Source: Flavobacteriales bacterium
GTDB taxonomy: Bacteria > Bacteroidota > Bacteroidia > Flavobacteriales_D > Crocinitomicaceae
Direction of reading: 5' to 3'
DNA length: 64,000 nucleotides
Assembly (NCBI GenBank): GCA_015665275.1
Contig: JADFAL010000047.1
Span: 1 to 64,000, forward strand
Position 1 is the first letter of the stretch. The number at the start of each line of letters is the position of its first letter. Below, one piece after another: positions 16,771-25,976 of this stretch. The translations under genes were made by a program, and so were the position numbers. The notes beneath the pieces were generated by a model. That model was not told where the DNA came from, made no database searches, and saw only the letters and a list, made by a program, of their open reading frames with translations.

Positions 16771-16946
16771 TGTCGGTGAAGATACGCAATCCCAAAGCCA
16801 ACTACAATTGCACCGAAAAAAGTATTGAAGATAAGTCTGTTAGGAATTCCCTAAAGTCAGACAGGATTTTTCCTGTTAACAGATAATTCTCATTGTCGTT
16901 TGAGATGGAGATAATAGATTGGAGTAAACATTAAAACTATTCAAAT

Positions 16947-17366
16947 ATGTCTGAAATCCATTTTCCCAACACAACCGGCAACGAAGGCCTAGTGAGTTAT
17001 TCTAATTGTGCAAACCCGAACAGAAATATAGACCTAGATGCTGTGAGAAGCTTTCTTGGCAGGTTCGCTGGTATTTCGGCAATTAACCATGATGACGACG
17101 GCGGTGAAAATCATAAAACAAAAGGATTCCTTTTTGAAGCCACACTTGTAAATCAAGTAATTCAAGGGCTTGAAGCAGTCGACCCAGATCTAAACGACCT
17201 TGAAGTCTACATTGGAATTGGAATAAATGATGACAATGAGCACACAACAGTAGTTACTGGAGTTCAAAAAAGTTGCAATGAGGACCAACAAGTCGAAGGG
17301 AGATCCTTTGTTGGAGACATGTCAATCGACTACTGCCAACCTTGCCCACCAAAGTGCACTATTTAG
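16947..17366 (+). CDS. Hypothetical protein, 139 aa, Cys-rich C-terminus
   Basis: No signal peptide or membrane segment, so probably cytosolic. The N-terminal half contains LDAVRSFLGRFAGI and the middle LEVYIGIGINDDNEHTTVV looks like a compact alpha/beta unit. The end, DYCQPCPPKCTI, carries three closely spaced Cys that might bind metal. I do not recognise the family. It has its own strong terminator and about 180 bases of upstream DNA, supporting a single-gene unit. Confidence 0.65.
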   Translation: MSEIHFPNTTGNEGLVSYSNCANPNRNIDLDAVRSFLGRFAGISAINHDDDGGENHKTKGFLFEATLVNQVIQGLEAVDPDLNDLEVYIGIGINDDNEHTTVVTGVQKSCNEDQQVEGRSFVGDMSIDYCQPCPPKCTI

Positions 17367-17390
17367 TACTCATCAAAATTCTTAGAATTT

Positions 17391-17423
17391 TAATACCTTG
17401 GCAATAACAATGTCAAGGTATTA
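17391..17423 (+). terminator. Terminator of the 16947-17366 gene
   Basis: A perfect 10-bp stem, TAATACCTTG (17391-17400) with CAAGGTATTA (17414-17423), followed by TTTTTAT. It lies 24 bases after the stop codon. Confidence 0.85.
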
Positions 17424-17720
17424 TTTTTATCTACTATTACTAAGTATTACGCTGTTAGTTAATCTAAGAATTTTTAAAGGGAAAAATGTTCATTCCTAGA
17501 CCGTTAAGTCAATAAGGCGGATATGGTTTGAATTACCACAAATATTAAACTGTACAACCTAACTCTCTCTATAAATGGTCCAATATTAGGATGAGCGGTT
17601 AAAAAATTCACTGCTTTTGAAGTAACTTTATGGCAAACTATACTTGCTCAAGGCGAAGTGTTAAACGATGTTGAAAGATTCTCCTGCGTTCTGCGTCTAA
17701 GCGTTTAAGTAAAATATACT
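17424..17720. other. Upstream region of the M36 peptidase gene
   Basis: About 300 bases of AT-rich DNA. I see no exact TAnnTTTG box, no RNA fold and no frame worth reporting. It probably holds the promoter of the M36 gene. Confidence 0.4.
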
Positions 17721-20669
17721 ATGACTTTATCTAGAAAACTAGCAGCCGCAGGCTTGTTCTGCGCAATTGGGCTTGTCTCCTATGCCCAAACAACTCAAGA
17801 ACGCATTAAAACGTATTTCGAAAGAGAACATGTCCAAATCGGATTAACTCAAGAAGATTTCAGCGATTTTGAAATTAAAAACGAGCATTCGTCAAAGCAA
17901 TTTGACATCTCTTACGCATACGCACATCAGCGCTATGAGGGAATCATTATTTACAACGCTATTGCCAATTTTGCGTTTAACGATAATGAAATGCGTTTAA
18001 CAGGAAATCGTTTTATCTCTGATATCGATTCTCGTGTGAATACTACAAACGCAACCATTTCAAAAAGAGATGCAATATATAATGCAGCCTTAGAATTGGG
18101 AATCAATGTGAGCACAGCAGTAGACATCGACAAAACCAAAGACGCAAATGGAAATAACGTATTCGTTGCTTCTGAAATCAGCTCTGAGTTGATTCCGGTT
18201 TCATTATGCTACACCTTAGATGGTGAAGATTTGAAATTGGCATGGGACTTAAGCATCCTGCATGGAAATGATTGGTGGAGCGTTCGTGTAGACGCTACAA
18301 CAGGATCAATTATCAATCAAGTGAATTGGATGGTAAGCTGTTCTTTCGGAAGTACCGGAAGCTGCGAAGATCACGTACACCCTGTTGCTCCTGAAGTTGA
18401 GGAACAAATGTTGATGCCGGCTCCTCCGCCAAATACAGATGCTTACCGTGTATTAGCTATTCCAATTGAAAGTCCTAATCATGGACCAGATGCATTGGTT
18501 GTTGGTCCTTATGACGCTGTAGCTTCTCCATTCGGATGGCACGATATTGACGGTAACGCCGGTGAGGAATTCACAATTACACGTGGTAACAATGTTTACG
18601 CTTCAGAAGATACAGACGATGATAATCAACCAGGTTACTCTCCTGACGGTGGTGCAACCCTAAACTTTGACTTCCCTTGGAATTTAAATCAACCAGCTGT
18701 TGGTTTCTGGGATCCAGCTATTACAAACTTGTTTTACATGAATAACATCATGCACGATGTATTCTACCACTATGGGTTTGATGAAGTAGGTGGAAACTTT
18801 CAGGAAAACAACTATGGAAACGGTGGTTCTGCATCGGACAATGTAAATGCCGACGCTCAAGATGGAAGCGGAACGAACAATGCAAACTTCGGAACGCCAC
18901 CGGACGGACAAAATCCACGCATGCAGATGTACATCTGGACTGCTGGAGGAACACCTCAAATTGTAGAGATCTTCACTCCTGCCGGAATCGCAGGAACATA
19001 TAATGGCCAAGAGGCTACTTTCGGACCAGGACTTCCTGTAACACCAATTGTAGGAGATTTCGTTCTCGTTGACGACGGAACTGGTGACACAGCAGACGCT
19101 TGTGAGCCTATTCAAAACGGTGCAGCAATCAATGGAAACATTGCTGTAATCCGAAGAGGATCATGCTCGTTCGTAGACAAAGTAGTTGCTGCTGAGGCAG
19201 AAGGAGCTACGGCAGTGATCATTGTAAACAATACAGGTGGACTAACACCTCCAGGTGGTACAGATCCAGGAATTGGAATCCCTACAATCATGGTTACAGC
19301 GTTGGATGGTGAGAATATCATCGATGAAATTGAATTAGGAAATACTGTTAATGGACAGCTCGGAGATTTCGGTCCATGGGATCGCGACAGTGACTTGGAC
19401 AACGGTGTAATTGCACACGAATACGGACATGGAATTTCAAACCGATTGACTGGTGGACCTTCCGCTGCAGGATGTTTAGGAAATGCTGAACAAATGGGTG
19501 AAGGATGGTCTGACTGGTGTGCCTTGATCACAACCATCGAACCCGGAGATCAAGGATCTGATGCACGTGGAATCGGAACGTATTCTGACGGTCAGCCAAC
19601 ATCAGGTGTAGGAATTCGTCCTGCTCCTTACTCTACAGATATTCAGGTTAACAGCTTCACGTATGGAAGTACAAATAATACAGCAGGAATTTCTCAACCA
19701 CATGGAATCGGATTTGTATGGTGTACAATGCTTTGGGATTTGACTTGGGCATTGATCGATCAGTACGGTTTCGATAATGATATTTATCAAGGGACTGGTG
19801 GAAACAACATCGCGATGCATTTAATTACGAATGGAATGAAAATGCAGGCATGTAGCCCTGGATTCATCGACGGACGTGATGGAATTTTAGCAGCGGATCA
19901 AATGCTATACAACGGTGCGCACCAGTGTTTGATCTGGGAAGTGTTTGCAAACCGTGGCTTAGGGTTCTCCGCAGATCAAGGAGATAATGATGAGCGTGAC
20001 GATCAGATTGCTGCTTTCGATCTTCCTCCGGGAATCGACCACATTACAGATGCAACTGTTTCTTGTTCTGATTATGTATGGGCTGTAAACGGTCAAACGT
20101 ATACGGCAACAGGAACCTACTTCGCTCCTATTACTCCTTCAATTGGTTGTGATAGTGTTGCGACGTTGAATCTTACTGTAAACTCGACTATCAACGCGAT
20201 TATCACTTATGACGGTCCAACAGTATTGGAATGTTTGGTTGATAATGTAAACTATCAATGGATTGATTGTTCTAATGGTGACACTGCAATTGTAGGCGCA
20301 ACAAGCCAAGCATTTGCTCCAACTCAAAACGGACTGTACGCAGTAATTGCCTCTCAAGGAAACTGTACCGATACTTCGGTTTGTTTCTTGGTGAACCAAC
20401 TTCAAGCAGGATTGGGTGAGTTGAATATTACGGATCAGATTTTAGTTTCGCCAAACCCAACGAATGGAGACATCTTCGTAAATCTTGGAGGAGCTCTTTA
20501 CAGCAATATCGATGCAAGTGTATTAAACGCAATGGGCCAAGTTGTTGCAGAAGGTACTTTCGAGAACACAAGCGAATTTGACATGTCCATTGACACTGCG
20601 CCGGGCGTATACTTTGTAAACGTAATTGCAGATGGCAAAACAGGAATTATCAAAATAATTAAAGAGTAA
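17721..20669 (+). CDS. Secreted M36 (fungalysin-type) metallopeptidase with PA domain and T9SS sorting domain
   Basis: 982 residues. Signal peptide (to SYAQ), an FTP-like propeptide region to about residue 200, then the catalytic domain with zinc motif HEYGH at residues 566-570 and downstream Glu in EQMGEGWSDWCAL. A protease-associated (PA) domain is inserted before the motif (about 430-545; NIAVIRRGSCSFVDKVVAAE). After the catalytic domain comes a ~55-residue Cys-containing module (VSCSDYVWAVNGQTYTATG to GCDSVATLNLTVN), then a type A T9SS C-terminal domain (ILVSPNPTNGDIFVNLGG, ending GIIKIIKE). It should be exported to the surface or medium and degrade proteins, feeding peptides to enzymes such as the DPP7-like peptidase at 54.3 kb. 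Confidence 0.93.
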   Translation: MTLSRKLAAAGLFCAIGLVSYAQTTQERIKTYFEREHVQIGLTQEDFSDFEIKNEHSSKQFDISYAYAHQRYEGIIIYNAIANFAFNDNEMRLTGNRFISDIDSRVNTTNATISKRDAIYNAALELGINVSTAVDIDKTKDANGNNVFVASEISSELIPVSLCYTLDGEDLKLAWDLSILHGNDWWSVRVDATTGSIINQVNWMVSCSFGSTGSCEDHVHPVAPEVEEQMLMPAPPPNTDAYRVLAIPIESPNHGPDALVVGPYDAVASPFGWHDIDGNAGEEFTITRGNNVYASEDTDDDNQPGYSPDGGATLNFDFPWNLNQPAVGFWDPAITNLFYMNNIMHDVFYHYGFDEVGGNFQENNYGNGGSASDNVNADAQDGSGTNNANFGTPPDGQNPRMQMYIWTAGGTPQIVEIFTPAGIAGTYNGQEATFGPGLPVTPIVGDFVLVDDGTGDTADACEPIQNGAAINGNIAVIRRGSCSFVDKVVAAEAEGATAVIIVNNTGGLTPPGGTDPGIGIPTIMVTALDGENIIDEIELGNTVNGQLGDFGPWDRDSDLDNGVIAHEYGHGISNRLTGGPSAAGCLGNAEQMGEGWSDWCALITTIEPGDQGSDARGIGTYSDGQPTSGVGIRPAPYSTDIQVNSFTYGSTNNTAGISQPHGIGFVWCTMLWDLTWALIDQYGFDNDIYQGTGGNNIAMHLITNGMKMQACSPGFIDGRDGILAADQMLYNGAHQCLIWEVFANRGLGFSADQGDNDERDDQIAAFDLPPGIDHITDATVSCSDYVWAVNGQTYTATGTYFAPITPSIGCDSVATLNLTVNSTINAIITYDGPTVLECLVDNVNYQWIDCSNGDTAIVGATSQAFAPTQNGLYAVIASQGNCTDTSVCFLVNQLQAGLGELNITDQILVSPNPTNGDIFVNLGGALYSNIDASVLNAMGQVVAEGTFENTSEFDMSIDTAPGVYFVNVIADGKTGIIKIIKE

Positions 20670-20690
20670 GTATTACAGTGAAGCTGTAGT

Positions 20691-21281
20691 ATGGATCAAA
20701 TTCGGGACCTCGGTAATGTTGATATTTATGTCATAGATCAACTGTTGAAAGGAACCATTCACGCAGATCAAAGAATTTTGGATGCAGGATGTGGTTCTGG
20801 AAGAAACTTCAGTTATTTAGCCAAACATAATTTCAACATTACCGGGATCGACCCGATGGAGGAACACATTCGGAACCTCCAACAACAATTTCCGAAATAC
20901 AAGAACCAACTTCACGCCTCCTCTATCGAGGAATTTCAATCTCCACATTCATTCGATTATATTATTTGCAGCGCAGTCCTGCATTTTGCAAATGATCATA
21001 ATCATTTCAATCAACTCATTTCCGGTTTGGTTTCACTTCTTGACTCAAATGGAACGTTGTTTATCCGCATGACCACTGATCACGGATTGGATCAATCGTA
21101 TCAAAACAAAACTGGAGTGTTCCATTTACCTGATGGATCTACACGTTATTTAATAACACGAGATCAGTTAACTCACTTGTGTAAATTGCATAATCTCGTA
21201 TTGATCGAACCGTTCAAAACAGTTGTGGTAGAGCAATTGCGCTCCATGTCGACTATTGTTCTCAAAAAGAAGTCTATTTAA
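20691..21281 (+). CDS. Class I SAM-dependent methyltransferase
   Basis: 196 residues with a Rossmann-like methyltransferase fold: motif I ILDAGCGSGRN, the acidic residue of motif II in ITGIDPME, and motif IV-like FDYIICSAVLHFAND. The arrangement resembles small TehB/UbiE-like methyltransferases, but the substrate cannot be assigned. No membrane segment. It lies 21 bases after the M36 gene and may be cotranscribed by read-through, although no functional link is evident. Confidence 0.88.
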   Translation: MDQIRDLGNVDIYVIDQLLKGTIHADQRILDAGCGSGRNFSYLAKHNFNITGIDPMEEHIRNLQQQFPKYKNQLHASSIEEFQSPHSFDYIICSAVLHFANDHNHFNQLISGLVSLLDSNGTLFIRMTTDHGLDQSYQNKTGVFHLPDGSTRYLITRDQLTHLCKLHNLVLIEPFKTVVVEQLRSMSTIVLKKKSI

Positions 21282-21312
21282 TTTACGGTATGGTTGTTGC
21301 CTTACAAAGTGC

Positions 21313-21483
21313 ATGAGGCTAACAATTTTTGCTCTTCTATTCTTGAGCTACTCCCTTCATGCACAACCGGATTCTCTTTCGGCTGAAGTAATTCTGTCGT
21401 ATACAGATGGTACTACTTCTGTTTCAAAAGAAAAGATCAACGAACGAGAATTTGTTTGGCGCTTCTTTGATACAAACCAATAA
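21313..21483 (+). pseudogene. 5' fragment of a secreted protein gene
   Basis: From the ATG at 21313 there is a clear signal peptide (MRLTIFALLFLSYSLHAQ) and about 30 more residues (SLSAEVILSYTDGTTSVSKE), after which the frame runs antisense into the N-terminus of the facing gene and stops. The ORF is 56 residues, too short for a typical exported domain. It appears to be a truncated gene whose 3' part was lost at the junction near 21470. The original family cannot be recognised. Confidence 0.5.
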
Positions 21484-21620
21484 ATCAAACCGAAGTAAAC
21501 TGCAAAAAAGAAAAGCAGTCCGAACATCGCAAAAAACACTTTCCACTTAAAGGACTTGGTTGCTTTGGTCAATTTTTCGGAAACATTCTGAGGGCCAGGT
21601 CTGAAGTACTTAGATGTCAT
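21470..21620 (-). pseudogene. 5' fragment of a membrane protein gene
   Basis: From the ATG at 21620, about 50 residues look like a real membrane-protein N-terminus: a soluble lead (SKYFRPGPQNVSEKLTKATK) and one long transmembrane helix (VFFAMFGLLFFFAVYFGLIYWF). Beyond that the frame (open to 21357) is the complement of the facing signal-peptide gene. The lead resembles the start of some membrane-anchored peptidases in this phylum, but that is a guess. Both facing genes seem to have lost their 3' ends here. Confidence 0.5.
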
Positions 21621-21655
21621 AATTAAGCAGTTTGACCGCTAAATATAAAGCAAAA

Positions 21656-21677
21656 AAAGCTCCCCGAAGGAAGCCTT
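21656..21677 (-). terminator. Terminator with UUCG loop after the 21702-22013 gene
   Basis: Nine-base arms (21656-21664 and 21669-21677) with two wobble pairs. On the minus strand the loop is TTCG closed by C-G, the stable UUCG tetraloop, followed by a T run. It lies 24 bases after the stop. Confidence 0.8.
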
Positions 21678-21701
21678 GTACTACTTAAAAGCATTGATTG
21701 A

Positions 21702-22013
21702 CTATTCGCAAACAACAACTTTAGTTCCTTCCGAAGAAGTGGATATCTTGTGTACCAATTCTTTGTCAGAGTTATAAATCTTCGTCCCTTCCATAAAAGT
21801 CATTGGTTTCGAAGAATTGTCATATGCGGTATAACTAGTTGCACTTCCGGGCGATTCCACACGGAATTCAACGTCCTCACTACAGTCATTAACAATATAA
21901 ACTTTGATTCTTCCTCCTTCTCCTTCACCTTCGTTTGGTGCAAAACTTGACATTAGCGATACTCCACCGATCAAAAATGCTGTTACGAACAGCGATTTCA
22001 TGATTTTTTTCAT
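21702..22013 (-). CDS. Small secreted hypothetical protein
   Basis: 103 residues with a signal peptide (KSLFVTAFLIGGVSLMSSF) and a mature region of about 75 residues. The mature part, IKVYIVNDCSEDVEFRVESP through VHKISTSSEGTKVVVCE, reads as a small beta-sandwich closed by two Cys that could form one disulfide. The family is not recognised. It has its own terminator and about 190 bases of upstream DNA, so it is probably a single-gene unit. Confidence 0.68.
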   Translation of the reverse strand: MKKIMKSLFVTAFLIGGVSLMSSFAPNEGEGEGGRIKVYIVNDCSEDVEFRVESPGSATSYTAYDNSSKPMTFMEGTKIYNSDKELVHKISTSSEGTKVVVCE

Positions 22014-22210
22014 AGTAGATTTTATTTGGTTTCCCTGAAAGTAAGAATAGTTTCTTATAACCGAATGATTTTCAGCTACATTCTTATCAACATAAGATAT
22101 GGAAACTATTAAAATAATCTCAAGTTATAAAAGCAACGTTTTGTTTAATTTGGCGTCTATCTAATCAAATAAGGGTTCCGACGCTCTTAAAACGAAAAGC
22201 AATTACTACC

Positions 22211-22546
22211 ATGAAAAGTCTACTCGTTGCTTGTATAGTAAGCGCCAGCTTCACTGCCAGCGCACAACAACATGCCACATCATTCACGCAATGCCAAATG
22301 GCAGCCGATGACATTTTGACCATGCAAACTTTCGATATCGATGATCCGATCTCAGAAGAAGCACGTCACATTGTTTTCGAACTGTATACTGAGCTAAATC
22401 TTATCTACCAAACGGACATTAATGATCCAACGTTGGTAACCCTTGTTGATGAATTCAACGAAACTTTGGATAAAGCGGATGATATTAACCTGAACGTTTC
22501 CATGTTTCAGGCAGACATTACTCATGTAGCATCTTTGAATATTTAG
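22211..22546 (+). CDS. Small secreted hypothetical protein
   Basis: 111 residues: signal peptide (to TASAQQ) and a mostly helical mature region (DEFNETLDKADDINLNVSMF) with a single Cys. No recognisable domain. The stop codon is one base before the ATG of the 957-residue T9SS protein, so the two are almost surely cotranscribed and this may be its partner or chaperone; that role is inference from spacing only. Confidence 0.65.
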   Translation: MKSLLVACIVSASFTASAQQHATSFTQCQMAADDILTMQTFDIDDPISEEARHIVFELYTELNLIYQTDINDPTLVTLVDEFNETLDKADDINLNVSMFQADITHVASLNI

Positions 22547-22547
22547 C

Positions 22548-25421
22548 ATGAAAACATTAAGACTACTAACTTGCCTTGCCATTGCGGCATCAACTGCTCA
22601 ATTCGCAGCAGCACAATGTGGACCAACACAGGTTACACCTACTCCACAAATAAGTGGGCTTTGTGAAGGAGACCAAGCAACTATAGACTTCTCTGCTGCG
22701 GGAACATGCGCAGGTACTTGGGAATTTCAAGTGGAAACATCAACAAGTGTTGTTGTACAAGCTTGGTCCACAAGTAACCAGCTTCTTTTCTCGCCCATGA
22801 CAACTGATACTTATACTGTGTTAGCGCGTTGTTCAACGTGTCCGACAGCAACGGTTTTAGACACTTTCCTTTTGGAGGTAATTCCGGCGCCTGTTATTAC
22901 AGCGGATACATTTGTATGTTATGGAACTGCTGCACAATTTTCTGCAACCGGACCAACGGGTGCCATGTCTTGGTGGGATTCAGGAGCAACGAATCAATTG
23001 TCACCTAACGAGAACTATACAACCCCGCCAATGATGGCCGACGAGTCTTTCATGATGGAAGTTACTGGAACCGTAACAGGTGGTACATCTCAGGGGAGCA
23101 TTTTGCTTACCGAATGTGGACTGCACGGATTCCCAGGATCAGCTTCGGCCGATTACATCGAAGTGTCTAACCTATACAACACACCAGTAAACACCACGGG
23201 TTGGGTGGTAGCATTGAGTAACTCTTATACGAATATCAACTCGGCGAATACCATATTGTGGAACTTGCCAGCATTATTCCCTCCATGTTCTATTGAATCC
23301 AGAACGGACGTGAATTCTCAGCCAAATTACTGGGGAAATAACATTTTCTGGAATCCAAATAACAACGGTTGGGCAATCATACTTGACGACATGGGGAATA
23401 TCGTTGACTTCGTTTCTTGGGGATGGACTCCAGCTGATATCGCGAACTTCAACATGAATATCAATGGGTATAATGTTACCATTGGTGCTGAATGGACTGG
23501 AGCTTCTTGTAGCGCTGCCTGTACGACAGTTGGTGGAGTTGCATATAGTATTTCTCGAGTTGGATCAAGTGATAGTAACACTGCCGCTGACTTCGTTTGT
23601 CAGGCGACATCATTGAATGCATTGAATCCTTCTTTGAACTGTGGATGGACAACTTCTACATTGGGGTGTTATTACCCTGTTAATGTATGGGTTGACATGC
23701 CACCTACAGCTTCGAACCCAGCTACCATCGCGACAGATTGTTACGCTTCTGTACCAGCACCAGATCCAAGCGTTGTAATTGACGAACTGGATGACTATAC
23801 AGCTATTCCAACCGTGCAATTTATGGGCGAAGTCTCAGATGGATTAACTTGTCCCGAAACACTAACCAGAACCTACCGCGTTACAGATTCCTGCGCGAAT
23901 TGGGTTGAGGTAACACAAGCCATTCGAATTTTTGATTCCATTGCTCCAGTAATGGATCCTGCACCAGCCGATCTTACTGTTTCATGTTATGCAGCTGTTC
24001 CTCCAATGACGGATTTGAACTGGACAGATAACTGTTTGGGGGCTGGTATTGCGCAAGGTGTTGAAGTTTCAAGCGGTACAACTTGCCCTGAAACGCTGAC
24101 GCGTACCTGGACTGTCACGGACACGTGCGGTAACGTAGCTACTGAAACACAAATCATTACAATTCATGACCAGCAGGCTCCAGTAATCGATCCGGCGCCG
24201 AGTGACTTATCTGTATCTTGTTATTCTGCTGTGCCAGCTATGGTTCCATTGAACTGGACAGACAACTGTGACGGTTCAGGCGTTTTAAATGGTGTAGAAG
24301 TCTCAAGTGGTACAACATGTCCAGAGACATTGACACGCACATGGACGTACACTGATGGCTGTGGTAATACAAGCACAGAAACGCAAACTATTGTAATTCA
24401 CGATCAACAGGCGCCAGCTATCGATCCGGCTCCAGCAAACGTTAACGTACAGTGTTATGGTGATGTTCCGGCGATGGCAGCACTTAACTGGGTAGATAAC
24501 TGTGACGGAGCAGGAATATTGAACGGGGTTGAGTTTTCAGACGGAATGTCTTGTCCAGAAACAATAACCAGAACTTGGACCTATACAGATGGTTGTGGAA
24601 ACACAAGCACGGAAACACAAGTGATTATAGTACATGACATCACTCCTCCTACTGCAAGTGCTTTACCGAATGAAGTTGTAGCTGTCCTTCCTCCACCTGA
24701 CGTTAGTTTGATTGAGGACGCAGCAGATAACTGTGGAACCCCTAATGTTGTTTGGGTAGAAGACGTATCCGATAATGGGTTCTGTCCTGAAAATGTAGTT
24801 CGTACGTACAGCGTTACAGATGATTGTGGAAACGAACTGTTGATTGTTCAGGAGTTCCAAGTGGGTGACAACATTCCTTTGGTTGGATTTACGCCTTCGC
24901 AAACGATACTGACAAATGCAAACCTAGACGAAAGTGGCATTGTGCAATTTATCAACACCACAATTGGCGCAGAAACGTACTTATGGGATTTCGGAGATGG
25001 TACTACGAGTACCAACTTTAGTACAAGTCATACTTTTGATGTCAGTGAATCTGGTGGATTCGTAGTTATGCTTTATGGTTACTCAGAATACGGATGTGTA
25101 GACTCTGCTTCTATTGCAATTCAAATTCGAAGAGAGTTACTGTATTATGTGCCAAATACATTCACACCAGACGGCGATGAGTTCAACCAAACATTCCAGC
25201 CTGTCTTTGAATCAGGATTTGATGCACACGATTGGAAAATGACAATATTCAACCGTTACGGTGAACTTATTTTCGAATCGAATAACGACCAAGTTGGATG
25301 GGACGGAACCTATGGAGGCGAAGTTGTACAACAAGGTACGTATACATGGAAAATTGAATTCGGATTAGAATATACCGATGAAAGATCTATAATTACCGGT
25401 CACGTGAACCTTATAAAGTGA
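22548..25421 (+). CDS. Large T9SS-exported protein with lamin-tail domain, 78-residue repeats and gliding-motility-type C-terminus
   Basis: 957 residues. Signal peptide (to FAAAQ); a Cys-containing Ig-like region to ~170; a lamin-tail-like domain at ~180-320 (SILLTECGLHGFPGSASADY, then IILDDMGNIVDFVSWGW); then HYR-like repeats at ~385-725, three of them in exact 78-residue register with a CPETLTRTW...DGCGN core; a PKD domain (FGDGTTSTNFSTSHTF); and a type B T9SS domain (YVPNTFTPDGDEFNQTF to ITGHVNLIK). Proteins with this end are exported by the T9SS and can be adhesins such as SprB. It follows a small secreted protein by one base and ends at a strong terminator. An adhesin or surface-layer role is likely. 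Confidence 0.9.
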   Translation: MKTLRLLTCLAIAASTAQFAAAQCGPTQVTPTPQISGLCEGDQATIDFSAAGTCAGTWEFQVETSTSVVVQAWSTSNQLLFSPMTTDTYTVLARCSTCPTATVLDTFLLEVIPAPVITADTFVCYGTAAQFSATGPTGAMSWWDSGATNQLSPNENYTTPPMMADESFMMEVTGTVTGGTSQGSILLTECGLHGFPGSASADYIEVSNLYNTPVNTTGWVVALSNSYTNINSANTILWNLPALFPPCSIESRTDVNSQPNYWGNNIFWNPNNNGWAIILDDMGNIVDFVSWGWTPADIANFNMNINGYNVTIGAEWTGASCSAACTTVGGVAYSISRVGSSDSNTAADFVCQATSLNALNPSLNCGWTTSTLGCYYPVNVWVDMPPTASNPATIATDCYASVPAPDPSVVIDELDDYTAIPTVQFMGEVSDGLTCPETLTRTYRVTDSCANWVEVTQAIRIFDSIAPVMDPAPADLTVSCYAAVPPMTDLNWTDNCLGAGIAQGVEVSSGTTCPETLTRTWTVTDTCGNVATETQIITIHDQQAPVIDPAPSDLSVSCYSAVPAMVPLNWTDNCDGSGVLNGVEVSSGTTCPETLTRTWTYTDGCGNTSTETQTIVIHDQQAPAIDPAPANVNVQCYGDVPAMAALNWVDNCDGAGILNGVEFSDGMSCPETITRTWTYTDGCGNTSTETQVIIVHDITPPTASALPNEVVAVLPPPDVSLIEDAADNCGTPNVVWVEDVSDNGFCPENVVRTYSVTDDCGNELLIVQEFQVGDNIPLVGFTPSQTILTNANLDESGIVQFINTTIGAETYLWDFGDGTTSTNFSTSHTFDVSESGGFVVMLYGYSEYGCVDSASIAIQIRRELLYYVPNTFTPDGDEFNQTFQPVFESGFDAHDWKMTIFNRYGELIFESNNDQVGWDGTYGGEVVQQGTYTWKIEFGLEYTDERSIITGHVNLIK
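23943..24644 (+). repeat. Three in-frame tandem repeats of 234 bp
   Basis: Units start at 23943, 24177 and 24411, each exactly 234 bp (78 codons). Each begins APVxDPAP or similar and carries DNC, CPET and CGN motifs. More diverged copies flank the block on both sides. Exact period with silent divergence suggests old duplication kept in register. Confidence 0.85.
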
Positions 25422-25437
25422 TCACTCTAGTAAAGAC

Positions 25438-25469
25438 AAAAGCCGCTTCTCAAACAAGAAGCGGCTTTT
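25438..25469. terminator. Strong bidirectional terminator
   Basis: A perfect 13-bp stem, AAAAGCCGCTTCT (25438-25450) with AGAAGCGGCTTTT (25457-25469), and a 6-base loop. It has T runs on both strands, serving the 957-residue protein gene from the left and the rhodanese gene from the right. Confidence 0.9.
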
Positions 25470-25490
25470 GTGTTTTATTCAAGTTATTCC

Positions 25491-25892
25491 CTAGTTTACC
25501 CAGGCGCTATAACCTCCTCTTAGTTCATGGATCTCAATGAACCCCATTGTCTTCATCATTTGTACTGCTTTTGCACTTCTGCCTCCAGCCGCACAATATA
25601 CCAGCACCGGCTTTTCCTTATCTAGGGATGCCAGTTGACTTTTAAAATCCGAATCATGAAAATTCATTTCGATAGCTTCTCCAATTTTTCCATTCGCCAC
25701 TTCACGCGGAGTGCGAACATCTAGCAATTGTGTTCCCTCCTTCTCCATCAACTTTTTAAAATCTGATTTGTCAACGAGACTCACAATTGGCTCCGATGAA
25801 TTCTTATTCGAAGAAACTTCTTCTTGAGCATTTGAACAACTCAAAAATAAAGTTGACATCAAGAATAAACCGAAAATCTTAGTAATGCGCAT
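25491..25892 (-). CDS. Rhodanese-domain lipoprotein
   Basis: 133 residues. The signal peptide ends in lipobox LSCS. A single rhodanese domain follows at about residues 40-132, with QLLDVRTPREV, the active-site loop YCAAGGRSAKA (catalytic Cys present) and the end ELRGGYSAWV. It could transfer sulfane sulfur or bind thiols at the outer side of the inner membrane or inner leaflet of the outer membrane. The catalytic Cys argues for an active enzyme. Single gene sharing a terminator with its convergent neighbour. Confidence 0.9.
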   Translation of the reverse strand: MRITKIFGLFLMSTLFLSCSNAQEEVSSNKNSSEPIVSLVDKSDFKKLMEKEGTQLLDVRTPREVANGKIGEAIEMNFHDSDFKSQLASLDKEKPVLVYCAAGGRSAKAVQMMKTMGFIEIHELRGGYSAWVN

Positions 25893-25942
25893 AGCTGTTA
25901 ATTTATTGCAATTTACACATTATTCAATGTGGCAATGTAACC

Positions 25943-25970
25943 TTGATTACAGAACGATGCCTTACATTTG
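25943..25970 (+). promoter_or_regulatory. Promoter of the DUF4268 gene, near-leaderless
   Basis: A -33-type TTG (25943-25945) and a -7 box TACATTTG (25963-25970) are 17 bases apart. The -7 box ends only 6 bases before the ATG at 25977, so transcription should begin at or almost at the start codon. Confidence 0.6.
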
Positions 25971-25976
25971 TGTCCA

